64,000 bases of DNA from NCBI GenBank assembly GCA_003508835.1, contig PUFA01000057.1, positions 5,158,501 to 5,222,500 on the forward strand. The letters run 5' to 3'. Both the position numbers and the translations under genes were made by a program. The notes below the pieces were generated by a model. It had not been told where the DNA came from. It made no database searches and saw only the letters and a program-made list of their open reading frames with translations. Below, piece by piece: positions 1 to 10,830 of this stretch; the first letter of the stretch is position 1, and each line of letters begins with the position of its first letter. This DNA comes from Eonycteris spelaea (lineage: Eukaryota > Chordata > Mammalia > Chiroptera > Pteropodidae).

Positions 1-126
1 CATAAGAAGGGAGTTCATTATAGGAGAGGTTAGGAAAGGATGCCCTTAGGGATTTGGTGCTTAGGACAAGCTCTAAGAACTGGGGTTTGGGGGAGTAGCA
101 TAAGTAAAGGTCCTTTAGCAAGAAAA

Positions 127-151
127 GATGATGATGGCGATGATGATGATG
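127..151. repeat. Short (GAT)n tract
   Basis: GATGATGATGGCGATGATGATGATG is an interrupted trinucleotide repeat of about eight units. The surrounding bases 1-810 otherwise hold nothing I can identify. Confidence 0.8.
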
Positions 152-811
152 TGATTGGAAGACAACTGTATGTCTTAGCAGTGGGAACCAGGGAGAACAC
201 TGTATAAGATGAGGCTTGAGAGAGGGAGCAGACCACAGAGAATCTCTGTGGACACAATAAAGCATCTTGTATTTCATATAGGTGCAAAAGGGAAACACTG
301 AAAGGTTCTGTGCAGTAGCATTATATGATTAGATAGTTTTGGAAAGAGTATTCTTTCCACTGTTTGAAGAATGAATCAAAGAGGGCACAACTAGATGTAG
401 ATACACAAGGCAGGTGGCTACTATAATGCTCCAGCTGAAAGATGGTGACTCAGAATTGAAGAGAAGAGGTAGAGATGGAGAGAAATAAACAAATCAGGGA
501 GATATTTAGGAGATAAGATCAATAGGACTCAATAATGAGATATAGGGACAAGGGAGGGGGGAAGATGGCTCCTGGGGTTTTGCCGGCAATAATTAGTTGG
601 GTGGGGAGTTGTTCACACAGATTGAGACACTAGAAATGGACTAGGCTTGGGTTAGAGGAGAAATTATAAGTTTAGCTTCAGATATAATGAATTTGAGATG
701 TCTGCAGCAGGTGGAAATATGGATCCAAAGCTCCAAAAGAAAAGCCTGGGATATCTATCAATTTGTCTATCTCCCTATCCTGCCTACCTACCTACTCTTA
801 AATATATACAA

Positions 812-866
812 CACACCCACACACCCACCACACATATATATAAATATGTGTGTACATATCTGTGTG

Positions 867-908
<42 letters not shown>

Positions 909-985
909 CACACATACACACACACATACACATATCTACAGATATTAGGTAAATATACATACAAATGTATATGTGTGTGTATATC
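812..985. repeat. Compound (CA)/(TA)n/(CA)n/(TG) low-complexity tract
   Basis: CA-rich sequence runs into a pure (TA)n tract at about 868-902, then (CA)n at 903-933, then alternating TA/TG sequence. The short open frames here in three frames are artefacts of the repeat. The AT core is self-complementary. Confidence 0.9.
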
Positions 986-1554
986 ATTCTATGCATATTT
1001 GAGAGTCATCTCTAATGAATGAAGCCACGGGTATGAGAAAGTCACCTGGAGAATAGAGAAGAGACTGGGCACTATGAGGAATACTGGCTTTTAATGGCCA
1101 GCTAGAGAAGGAACCTGCAAAGTAAACAGAGAAGGGGCCACCAGAGAGGAAGGAAAACCTCAGAAACCAAGGATGCAGAATGCTTCAGAGATCAGCTTAG
1201 GTGAAAAGACTGGGAAACGCCATGGGTGTGAAATCATGGACATCACAGGTGGCCTCCATAAGCTGTTTTGAATAGTGGTCAGAGCCAAACTGGAGGGGTT
1301 GAGGAGTGAATGAAAGCTAAGGATCTCATGAGTTCAGATAACTCATTCGAGAAGTCTGTGTATGAAGAGAAAGACCAAGTTGGTAGTAGCTGGAAGGGGG
1401 TGATGAATCCCAGGGGATAATGTTTTTTTTGTTGAAAGGAAACTCATGAGTATATATTTAAAAGCAGTAAGTGAGCTGAAGAAAAAAGAATGAATGAATG
1501 AGAATGACGATGGTGTAAGGCTTCTGGATGAGACCCAGAGCATGTGTCCTGCCC

Positions 1555-1690
1555 TGTATTCTTGGTGTGGCCAAGGACGAGTCACTGCTTAACCTCTCCA
1601 GAATTCAGCTTCCTCATTTAGTTATCACTGGATACTATCTAAGGTTCCCTTCAGATCTGAAACTCTCTTTAACTATGAACTTGATCTAAG
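1555..1690 (+). repeat. MIR-like SINE fragment
   Basis: The stretch CAAGGACGAGTCACTGCTTA followed by ACCTCTCCAG...CAGCTTCCTCATTTAG matches the MIR core (gtcacttaacctctctg...cagtttcctcatctg). It then runs into TCTAAGGTTCCCTTCAG, a typical MIR-subfamily tail. It is an old, tRNA-derived SINE; edges are approximate. Confidence 0.55.
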
Positions 1691-3555
1691 GTTAATATGA
1701 TTAATCACAGCAGATGGACTTCCTGTGATACACTTAATTTGTAACTTTCAGGGTACACCTAAACCTCTGAAATATATGATGGCTTCTTGAATACTTTAGG
1801 GCCTGTTAAATACCTGAAGATAAACAAATTCCAGATGGTCTTTAAAGGGGATGGCGGGGAAATGACATTGAAAAAGGGTAGACAAAAACACTTGTTAACA
1901 ACAACAAAGCTTCATTTAAATATCTGAATAAAACCACTGAAGGCTGGTTTCACATGACATTTCCTACTTTAATATTTCAGGTGCACTGAAAAATATTAAA
2001 CATGTAAACATTTCTAGTGATTTTTAAGGAACAGAGTGACAAAAATCATTACCATCACTATTATTTAAATTTTTTCAAATTTTATGTGAGATTTTTAAAT
2101 TCTGCCACTACATAAATAAATCAACCCTTTTTTCTATTAAACATCATATGAATAGTTATTAAATAAATTATTTAACTCTGGGTTACAATTAATACAAACA
2201 TAAAAGACAACTGTATTCTCAAAAGTACATGGTCCACTGTAACATAAGCTTGGAGACCAAAAACTAGGGTCCCTCTGAAACTCTGCTTTAGAGCTCCACA
2301 TTCTGAATTTAATTAATGTAGAATCCCACTACCCCCCATACACACAGACAAGATAAATGTAATGCTAAAGCATGCTCAGTAAAAGAGAGGTTTTCATTTT
2401 AACTACAATAGTTAGAAAAGCAAAGTTCTGCCCTGGAACATATAATTCTCTGGAATGGTATTGAATGAGAGGTTGAGATTAGGTAGGATGGGTGAAGTTC
2501 ATATTTCATTTCTTGATATAAGCAAAAAGTAAACTGCCTGCGTTGTGATACTTTTCCTTAAGTTTAAACTGTCTTAAAAATATTTATATTAAAATAAGTT
2601 ATGACGATGGCACCGTTTTGGGGACCAGATAAAGAGAAAGTCTAATTTCCATTAATACATGCCAGTTTTAAGAACACATTAAATAATATGTCCTAGGGCC
2701 ATGAATTCTTGTGACATTGACTTTATTATTTATGATACCTGAATTATAGTAATTTCTCTTTAACACAAAGATGGCTTTGGGCAGCGATATGAAGAAAATT
2801 AAGATCTGCCATGATGCCTGTGGTGGGTAAGAAAATTTCATATGAATACTAATGAATTTAAACAGGCCACATGGCTTGAGGTTGGAGGCCAGCTTGGATG
2901 ATGACAGGCACTCAGCGCCAAGGGTAGTGGGTGTGAGTATCGAAGCATGCTATCAGATCATCAACTAGCATTCCTGAAGGTATAAATGCACATGATACCT
3001 TACCAAAAAGCCACATAGGTCATCCCTTCCTTCTCAACATTTATAATTCAAATATGGATTTACAATTTCCAGCTTTAGATAAATCACTTAAACCCTTGTT
3101 TACTCTTGGTAAAGTACAAATGACAAACTTAGATTATTGCGCTCTAGAGAAGAAAATAGATTTTCAATCTTTGTTACTGAGGTTTCCAGCCAAATAAATC
3201 CATCAAGAATGATGTGCTCAATTGCATGCACAACAGGCTGAATGTGGAGCTCTGTAAAATTTCAAGATGCTTCAGTCCCATCCCCAAAGTTTTTACATGT
3301 GTCTTGGGGGAAAGATGTGGGATGAGTGGGAGCTGATTTATTTTTTTTTCTTAAAGCCTCAGGGAAGATACAAAAAGGGTATATGGAATAGTCTCTTCTT
3401 TCTGAAGAAAAATGTAGAAAGTGTATGAAATAAAGGGCAATAACAGACAGACAATAAAATGGTAAATTCTGATACTAAATGGAAAGCATTACACTAATGG
3501 GTCAAGCTATTAATAACTTTCTTTACTTTGTATTCTTTTTTAATGACAATATACT
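1691..3555. other. No gene or named repeat seen
   Basis: This is AT-rich intronic sequence. I found no open frame of interest, no splice-bounded exon and no repeat family I can name. Confidence 0.5.
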
Positions 3556-3589
3556 TACTCTCTGTTAGTAACAATCTCAGCTATTCAGT

Positions 3590-3930
3590 TCTAGCCTCCC
3601 ACACATTTCAAGCTGTTGATATCCCATTGTACCTTCTAAAATAGTTCTTCCAAAATGCACCCTTCTCCCTAAGCTCCCACAGTCTGGTACCTTTATCAAT
3701 CTTCTTTTGTCACTATTCATCTCCACGCCTCCATTTGGGCTATGGAAGCAATGCACTGTCCTTCAACTCTGCAAATGCATTACTCCTTCTGAATGCTGAG
3801 CACCTTCCACAGAAAATCCATGCTGTCGGTCTGGGATTCAAGAGCCCCACAAACTTGCCATGCTTAAGCAGCCTTGGTCTCCCACTACTCCTGCTTCCCA
3901 CCTCAGATGCTTTCTAGTCTTTTGACATTT
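3590..3930 (+). repeat. Probable L2 LINE fragment
   Basis: Pyrimidine-rich text including TTCAAGAGCCCCACAAACTT and GGTCTCCCACTACTCCTGCT resembles the L2 3' region (ttcaaggccctccacaatct... tctcccactactccc). It is strongly diverged. The 60-codon open frame here is not a gene. Confidence 0.45.
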
Positions 3931-4744
3931 CTTCACTACACACTTCGCTCAAATCATACATAAGCTATCTTTTCAACAGGTACCATTAAGACAAATATAT
4001 TAATTAACTTCAGAATTTGGCTATTGGTACACTTCTCCATTTTCAACAGTCCAAGGCCACCCCATGGAAGGGATTTTGGTTCCACATAAGATAGAATAAT
4101 CATGCAGTTGAGGTGACTGTCTCTCCCACTGAATGCCACTGACTATGCAGGCAGCAGTTACTTGAGAGCCCTGAAAAGTAAACAGCAGCAGGAGGGTTGA
4201 AGATCAGGATCTGAAGCACCACTGAATTGATGGTGAGGTTACCATTTTTTCCCCGGTGTTCCCTGCCTTGGTCTAGGAGGAAATTCAAAAGCTGACATCA
4301 GTGCAAATGAGAGAACTTCAGGAGAAGCACCCCGGTTCAGGTTCAAGGCATAGGGAGAGGGTCCTCTGGCTGCACTAATGGCAGCAGCAGGGGGACCACA
4401 GATGTCTCAACCTGAGAGGGGGAAATCTCTCTCCAATCTAGGAGCTATGGTCCCCAAGAAGGTGGGAGCAGATCCCTGTTGCTTTTTTCTCTCTCTGTCC
4501 TCTCACTGCTTGGCCACAGACAAGTGCAGAAGAACATGAAAGGCAGTAAAGCTCTATACTTCCATTTAGATGATCAAAAAAAATTTTTTTTAATTGAAAG
4601 AAAAGACTCTGGGAGAGAGAAGTTCAAGGACGTATCCTCACAGAATTATTATGAACTCCTGGGTCATCCTGGACTGTACATGCATGGGTCTGACCCTCAA
4701 TAGCACGTGAAGACTATGAGCATTGAACTAAGGCACAGACCACA

Positions 4745-5720
4745 GCTCCAGTTCCAGACTGGCCACTAGACAGTACACACATGGGACAGATCGGGACAGC
4801 ATTATAAAGCATTTGAAAACTAAACTAATTTTAGAACTAGAATCAAAACCCACATAGGCCAATTCTACTTATGATCTGAATACAACCAGGTCGATCGCCT
4901 GCTAAAACAAAACAAAACAAAACAAAAACAGAACAAAGCAAGACACAAATCAATGTTTCCCATAGGATTTAAACACGATCCAGAATCTCAAAACATGATA
5001 TCAAAAATGTTCAGGTGCTATCTAATATTACTCAGCATATGATGAACTGGGAAAATCTCAACTTGTATGGAAAAAAATCACCAGATGTTAATGGGGGGAG
5101 ATCACAGAGATGTTGGAGTTATTTGATAAAGACTTTAAATCAGCTATTAATCAGCTATTATAAAAATTTTCAAACATGGGAGAACATTCTTAAAAGGCAA
5201 AAATGTTTCAACAACAAAAATATGTATATAAAGAAGTATCAAGTATTACAACTAATATATATAAACAAACAAACAAAAAAAACCTGTAAGATGAGCTCAA
5301 TAACAGAATGGAAATGACAGAGAACTGTCAATGAACTTAGATCAACTGAAAAATCTAATCTGAAAAGCAAATTTAAAAAATTTACTAAAAATAAAAGCAA
5401 GTAAACACAACCTCAGAGACCTGTAGGACAATGCTAAAATATTTAACAGTCATGGAATTGGAGCCCCAGAACAAAAGGGGAAAGTATGTAGTATGGGGGA
5501 AAAAAACAAACAAACAAAATAATAGCTGAAAAACTCTCTAAATCTGAAGAAGAAGAGAGTATAAACCTACAAATTCAAGAAGCTTGCACACCCCAAACAA
5601 GTAAATGTCAAGAAATCCATACCAACACACATTGTAAAGCCACCCTAAGGGAAGCTGGAAATTAAAATTTTAAAAGCAGACAGATCACGAAAAATAGATG
5701 TGATGAACCAAACATAAGAC
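4745..5720 (+). repeat. L1 (L1M-type) 5' region and ORF1 remnant
   Basis: Matches to old L1 ORF1 are recognisable along the segment: GTTATTTGATAAAGACTTTA, GAGCTCAATAACAGAATGGA, CTCAGAGACCTGTAGGACAA, GGAATTGGAGCCCCAGAACA, CTACAAATTCAAGAAGCTTG and AAGAAATCCATACCAACACA, in the canonical order. The frame is broken many times and no functional ORF1 product is possible. An (AAAAC)n expansion at about 4903-4930 interrupts it. ORF2 does not follow, so this is a 3'-deleted fragment. Confidence 0.78.
4903..4930. repeat. (AAAAC)n short tandem repeat
   Basis: About five AAAAC units, slightly interrupted, inside the L1 remnant. Confidence 0.85.
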
Positions 5721-5790
5721 TGACAAAAGGTTGTCTCATGCGCTGCAGTGTGGGACACCAAGAAACTATTTCAGTGTGATTAGCTTTGGT

Positions 5791-5977
5791 CAGCTGCTCT
5801 CACTAGAGTATGGATCAAAATCACTTGCAGCACGTGTAAAAATAATAATAATAATAGATTACTGGGCCCCATGTCCAGATTTTTTGATTCAGTAAGACTA
5901 GGATGAGGCATATCAAAAAGCTCCCAAGTAATGCTAATATCGCTGACCAGGGACACACTTTAAGAAGGAACCTACTG
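5791..5977 (+). mobile_element. MER20-like nonautonomous hAT element with target-site duplication
   Basis: The segment CAAAATCACTTGCAGCACGT, then ATTACTGGGCCCCATGTCCA, TTTGATTCAGTAAGACTAGG and ACCAGGGACACACTTTAAGA follows the MER20 consensus as I recall it, from a CAG-type start to a CTACTG-type end. The 8 bases before (GCTTTGGT, 5783-5790) and after (TCTTTGGT, 5978-5985) match at 7 of 8 positions, the duplication expected of hAT transposases. There is a small (AAT)n expansion near 5844-5857. The family name is from memory; the hAT class is well supported by the duplication. Confidence 0.8.
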
Positions 5978-5985
5978 TCTTTGGT

Positions 5986-7560
5986 GATAGTCTTTAAGAA
6001 TAGTTAAGGCTTTGACAGTCAAAAGTATCTGCTAGATCATCCATGTGCAAGCCAGATTTGCAGTTCTGAAATCTGAAGAAGAACTGTAATGGGTGCTTAT
6101 TATGAGCAAGTGCAGGTGAGTCAAATGAGAGGTTAGATACTAATATGCTGGCTTTTTATACCGTGTAAAAGGTCTCTGCTGTTCACTAGATACCTTGGCT
6201 AAATCCCTGAACGACCTACTTCTAGTTTCACAAAAAATCTTTTTTAATTTGCTTCTGAAAAACACCCCAGCCTTCAGCAGATGAAAGTTTTATCAAAGGC
6301 TCCTTAGCTCCACTCCCTAGACAATCACCTGTTCCCTTTTTCTGAGTGCTTGAATAGATGCAAATATATTTTGGCACTCAAGCATAACACATTCAAATGC
6401 ACCTAAGTGTGAATTCCCCAGATGCAGTTTCTACAGCACTTCTAAAAGGAAAGATGAACATTCAATGGCTCTGAGAAACCAGCAAGAAGACCAAAGGAGT
6501 TCAATGATATGAATAGAAAAAAAATAATTACCTTTAACAACTTTCAGCTTTAAAATGACATATCACAGTAAAAAGAACATCAAAATAAGAGATATTACTT
6601 CCTGGCAATTATAGGGCAAATGCTGAAATACTTTTTAAAATTATAACTCAACTAATTTTTATAGCATTTCATATTAAGTATATGGGGGCGGGGAAGGAAA
6701 ATCTAAGGTCTGAGACTCTACCAAGAACAACTCAGGCCTATGGACTAGACTCCTGGGTCAAATTCAGACTTCTCTAGCAACTGCCTAATCTTCCTATGGA
6801 ACCGTACTATGGAGTCATTCTATGAAATCATACTATGGAATTGTCTATGGAATCATGGGAGTGAGGAAAACTAAGAATCAAAGAATATGCCAGTTGAAGA
6901 GCATGGTTAAATGCAATGCTACATATCCCATGCACTCTTTTTTGGAAGAACTCAAAAAGAGGAGAAAAGCTTCATACACCACACTTTAGGCAACATGTAT
7001 TATATACGTGACCACATTTAATTCTCACAGTATTAGCAAATGCTTTTCATTTTAATGACATTGCCATATAAAAACATTCCTGTAATTTAAGCAGGGCAAG
7101 TACTGTTCATGCAATCTGAAAGAAGGAAGGCTGTTAACTGATACAGGTAAAAAATTCCCCCAATGGTGACGATCTGCTAAATATAGATAAATCTATTAGT
7201 TGACATTCACAAGTGTCTTAAGTGATTTCGATAAAGAAGTGGTAATTACTACATGTGCTTTTTAATGGGACAGCCTAACTAACACATTTCTAAATGAATA
7301 GTAATTTACTAATGAAAAAAGACATTTAAATACCAAATATTAGCAATAAACTAGAAACTGGTAGTAAAAAAGACAGCTGCTGGCAGTGCAGGGTGAACCA
7401 GGAATTCAGTCAAATGTGGAGGTAATATGGTTAGATCACTGGGACTTGGGTAAACATCCATCTGCATTCTGTTTTTGATATTTTTACTTGAATTGTTTCA
7501 TGCGTAAAAGCCAAGATAGTTTGTGGAGTATGACTACAATGCTGTGCTTAATCTTGTTTC
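5986..7560. other. Mostly unassigned intronic sequence
   Basis: Apart from the 13-bp tandem array at 6794-6857 I recognise nothing here. There is no exon-like open frame. Confidence 0.5.
6794..6857. repeat. Five-copy 13-bp tandem array
   Basis: Units: CTATGGAACCGTA, CTATGGAGTCATT, CTATGAAATCATA, CTATGGAATTGT (one base short), CTATGGAATCATG. All begin CTATG and keep a 12-13 bp period. The copies have diverged, so the array is old or evolved by point mutation after expansion. Confidence 0.88.
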
Positions 7561-7717
7561 CCAATTATTATTAAGTTTTAATGAAGCCCATATACTTTTT
7601 GCTTTAGTCTTTTTTCTTTAAAAAATAAAACCTTACAGATACAGTTGAAAATTCTTGTGTAGCCCTGCCTAATCAACAACTCTCCCTTCTTCTCCAGAGG
7701 TTAACACTATACTGAAG
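7560..7717 (-). repeat. L1 3'-UTR fragment, left part (interrupted by LTR)
   Basis: Text such as TCTCCCTTCTTCTCCAGAGG followed by TTAACACTATACTGAA resembles the antisense of an old L1 3'UTR (ttcccttcttcctcaaaggtaaccactatcctgaa). The match resumes on the other side of the LTR. Identification is moderate and the left edge is uncertain. Confidence 0.5.
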
Positions 7718-8402
7718 TGTTAACCAAAGCTTGTTGTCACTAATTCAACACCAACAGGAGTCCCCGTTTGGGGTGGAGGGAACTATTCAGTGAAAACAGC
7801 TCAGTTGCCTACAGCTTGGCTATGGAATAGCAAGGCTGTGAGAGAGTTCAATCCAGTCCAATCGTAAAACAGCACAGCTATGGAACAGCTCAGGTGAGGA
7901 GGCTCCAGTGGTGAAATCCAGTGTTACAGCTGGGCTTCATGGCTTCAGCTCAGCTTCAGGAAAATGTAGCCTTTGATAGAAACTGAAAGTGAGCTTCGCT
8001 GAGGCAGAGGAGAAGCTGGCTTATATAGAGATTTCTGATCCTAGCCCCTGATCAGTCCATTCTCATGCAAATGAGGACTGCAAATCCTCACAGTTTGATT
8101 GATCCAAATAGCACCATCCTGGTTGGTCAGAATGGAGACATTGATTGGTGGAAGATGCAAATGAGGATATAGCTGTGCAGCCCCAACTGGCCAAGGCAGG
8201 TCTTTAGCCCATTGGTTCATATATAAGCCTAGAATTTCCTTTATAAGGGTCAACTCAAATAGCAGGAGCACAGTGCAGGTGGCTTGGCAACTCAATGCAG
8301 CTTTTCCCTGAAGCACAGAGAGCATGAGAGGCCGTTTAGCAATGACTACTAGACTGTTTTATAGATTTGAGCTCAGTTAGCCACGAGGAGTCCTTCTTAA
8401 CA
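7718..8402 (-). mobile_element. Solitary endogenous retroviral LTR (685 bp)
   Basis: Read on the minus strand, the element begins TGTTAAGAAGGACTCCTCG and ends GCTTTGGTTAACA, the TG...CA ends with short inverted repeats of an LTR. Inside are CCAAT-type boxes (ACCAATGGGC, ACCAATCAATG), two ATTTGCAT octamers (ATGCAAAT on the plus strand), and a TATA box CTCTATATAAG at plus 8021-8030, about 300 bp from its 3' end, followed by the likely start site. There is no gag, pol or env sequence on either side, so this is a recombined solo LTR with no coding capacity. I see no matching 4-6 bp target duplication (GAAG before, GGCA after). The family was not identified. The 94-codon open frame inside it is not a gene. 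Confidence 0.72.
8021..8030 (-). promoter_or_regulatory. TATA box of the solo LTR
   Basis: CTCTATATAA on the minus strand, with CCAAT-like boxes and octamer motifs upstream in the same element. Whether it still drives transcription is unknown. It would point the same way as KIF16B. Confidence 0.5.
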
Positions 8403-8760
8403 GGCATGTTCATTCTTGGGGTTGAGAGAAGTAATTATGTGTCAGTCCCATTCACATTTTATTTTTACTACATATTTTTATAACCATAAAAATATATATT
8501 TTTATAACCATAAAAATATATCATACAGCTTATGTTTTAAAAACGTGTTCCAGTTCTCATTTTAATAAGGCTCAAAGAGCAAGAAAGGTTAAGTGGAGAA
8601 TTCTAACCTTTAATTTCTGAAGGACTGTGCACGGTTTTCCTTTGATGGAATCTTTCAGTCTTAAAGTAGGTATATTTTTAAAAAAAGTCTTATCTTGCTT
8701 CTTTCACATAACACCTTAAAACACAAAGTCTTCTTGCATTTCACTGCCCTAAGACTTGCT
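8403..8760 (-). repeat. L1 3'-UTR fragment, right part
   Basis: After the LTR the text TTTTTACTACATATTTTTAT, AACCATAAAAATATAT and CTTGCTTCTTTCACATAACA resembles the continuation of the antisense L1 3'UTR. It contains the duplicated hairpin at 8473-8518. Confidence 0.45.
8473..8518. repeat. Tandemly duplicated perfect hairpin
   Basis: TATTTTTAT-AACC-ATAAAAATA is a perfect 9-bp inverted repeat with a 4-base loop, at 8473-8494, and occurs again identically at 8497-8518, offset by 24 bp. Confidence 0.92.
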
Positions 8761-10005
8761 AATGACATTTGTACTCAGTGCATGGTGTTTTCACACTTTG
8801 GGGCATGGCATTTTTATGTCAATTTCATTAACAGTGATACTGAAAAAGCTGTTTGGTAGCAGAGGAGAACCCAAAGGAACTCAAGCCCATCAGGTCTGAA
8901 AATCATGGCACCATGGTAATAAAACAATTAAGAGTACCCCTCAGGGAGAGAGAATTCTGACAATTAACCTTGAATGCCAATTAGTACTACTACTTTCTCA
9001 GGACAAGTCATATCTTCAATATGAAGATCAAAAATTTAGTTCGGTCATTACTAACTTAAACACACATATTTTTTAAAATGGACTTTCAATTTAGGTAAAA
9101 GTTTAAGATAAAAAACCATTTAATAAAAATACCGCAGAGAGATATATTTATTATTTATCTACCATGCCTCAATCCACAAGAGAATTTGAAATGTAATCAT
9201 AGCTACATAAGCAGATGGCAATGGAATAAGCAATTTCTTTGAACTAAATAAATAAGCTAATCATCTTTTTTTTTTGGGGGGGGTTGGTTGGCGGGAGAAT
9301 CCCAACAGTAAATATTAAGTTCTAGACAATTCTCATATTAAAAATTATGTGTTCTAAAAGTTCATTTTTCAGTATGTTCTTTGGAACTCAGAACTGATTT
9401 TCTTACAGAAGCATCATTACACATAACACGTCGAGGCAAATCCATGAGCCTTATTTAACCCATAACACAGTAGGAACAGTGGCCACTGCAATTCACTCAT
9501 TCTAAGCATCCAGTGGCCAGGACTGCGGGGGCGGGTGTAGGCTGCAGAAGCTCCAGGGAAACATGGCTAGAGCAGGGAAAACACACAGAGGAAATGGTTT
9601 GATGGCTGGAAAACAAAGCCAGGTGGACCAGCAGCAGCCAATGTTGAAGTTTGTGGGCTATTGTTTGTATACTCAAGCTATACTGCTTATACTAATGAAT
9701 GCCCCCTGGTTGTTCCCAACCATAACTCCTTCTCTAAATTACACAAACACACCAGACTGCATTCTACATATCTAGAAAAACAACGCACAAGACTCAGAAG
9801 TCCTAGAATCCAGTCACTGAATTCTCTGAGCCTCATTTTCCCTGTATGGTTTTAAACTGGTATTCTTAAAGACCCTTTGTGCTTAAAAATCTGTAACACT
9901 ATCATGAAAATAGATTATTATAAAGAGTTTTTTCCTCCTCATTTTTTGGCAGTCAATGCATACAGCTATGTTCAGAATTGTGTATATATGAATTAACACC
10001 GTTCA
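8761..10005. other. No gene or named repeat seen
   Basis: AT-rich intronic sequence with a T10G8-type homopolymer junction near 9267-9284. Short open frames at 9563-9855 overlap each other and have no family resemblance. Confidence 0.5.
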
Positions 10006-10009
10006 CCAG

Positions 10010-10039
10010 GTGTGTGTGCGTGTGTGTGTGTGTGTGTGT
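10010..10039. repeat. (GT)n microsatellite
   Basis: About 15 GT units with one GC interruption near the start. Confidence 0.95.
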
Positions 10040-10199
10040 ATTTAAAAGCCTTCAAAGTTTTATTGGAAAAAATAGATGAAAATTTAAATACAAAACACAT
10101 ACAGAATAAACAACTCACAAGATGGAAATATATATATTTTTAAATAAGAACAAATCTAACTTCTCAAAGGGTATTTCAGAATAAAATGATTCTAAAATT

Positions 10200-10830
10200 T
10201 CTTTGAACAAATTAAGACATAAATAGCAAAAACCACTCAGATGAAAGCTGAAATTAAAGTATATATAACACAACAAGCATTAAAACTGTGTGGTACTGGT
10301 ACAAAAGTAGAAACACAAAGTAATGGAATAAAGTGGAAAGACAAGAAGTAGATATAAATGTTATATATGTCTTCATTTTTGGTAAACAAAGTTTCTTCAA
10401 AAAGGAGGTGGGTGTAGGAGGAGGGTTATAATAAATGATATACCAATGTCAGGGAAATTAAATTAGATCTATACTTTACATAGCCATTAACTCCAGATGT
10501 ATTAACAATTAAATATGAATTCTAAAATCCAAGTCAAAAAGAAATAACAAAAAATAAAACATAATGTTGAGTAGTTCTGTGGCAGATTTCAAAATTATCA
10601 AAGAAATCACAAAGAAAAAAAAAACAGTAGATTAAAGAAAATGAAAAGTATATTTAAAAGAATAAGAAAATTACATTTAAATAGAAAGCATTATAATACT
10701 GGCAAAAGAGCTAAATCAATATGAGAAAGTGGTTATAAGAAGACAGAAGGTTATATGGCACACACACATTCAAGTTGATCAGAGATAAAATAAATGATTT
10801 ATTTCCCACGATTCTAGCAGGCAACAGTAA
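10200..10830 (+). repeat. L1 ORF2 remnant
   Basis: AACTGTGTGGTACTGGTACA followed by AAAGTAGAAACACAAAGTAA matches the conserved L1 ORF2 segment (actgtgtggtactggcacaaaaacagacatatagaccaatgg). The flanking A-rich text fits a decayed L1 in sense orientation. Edges are poorly defined. Confidence 0.55.

Noticed and set aside
8041..8325. 94-codon minus-strand frame
   Set aside because: It is part of the non-coding region of the solo LTR, overlapping its promoter motifs.
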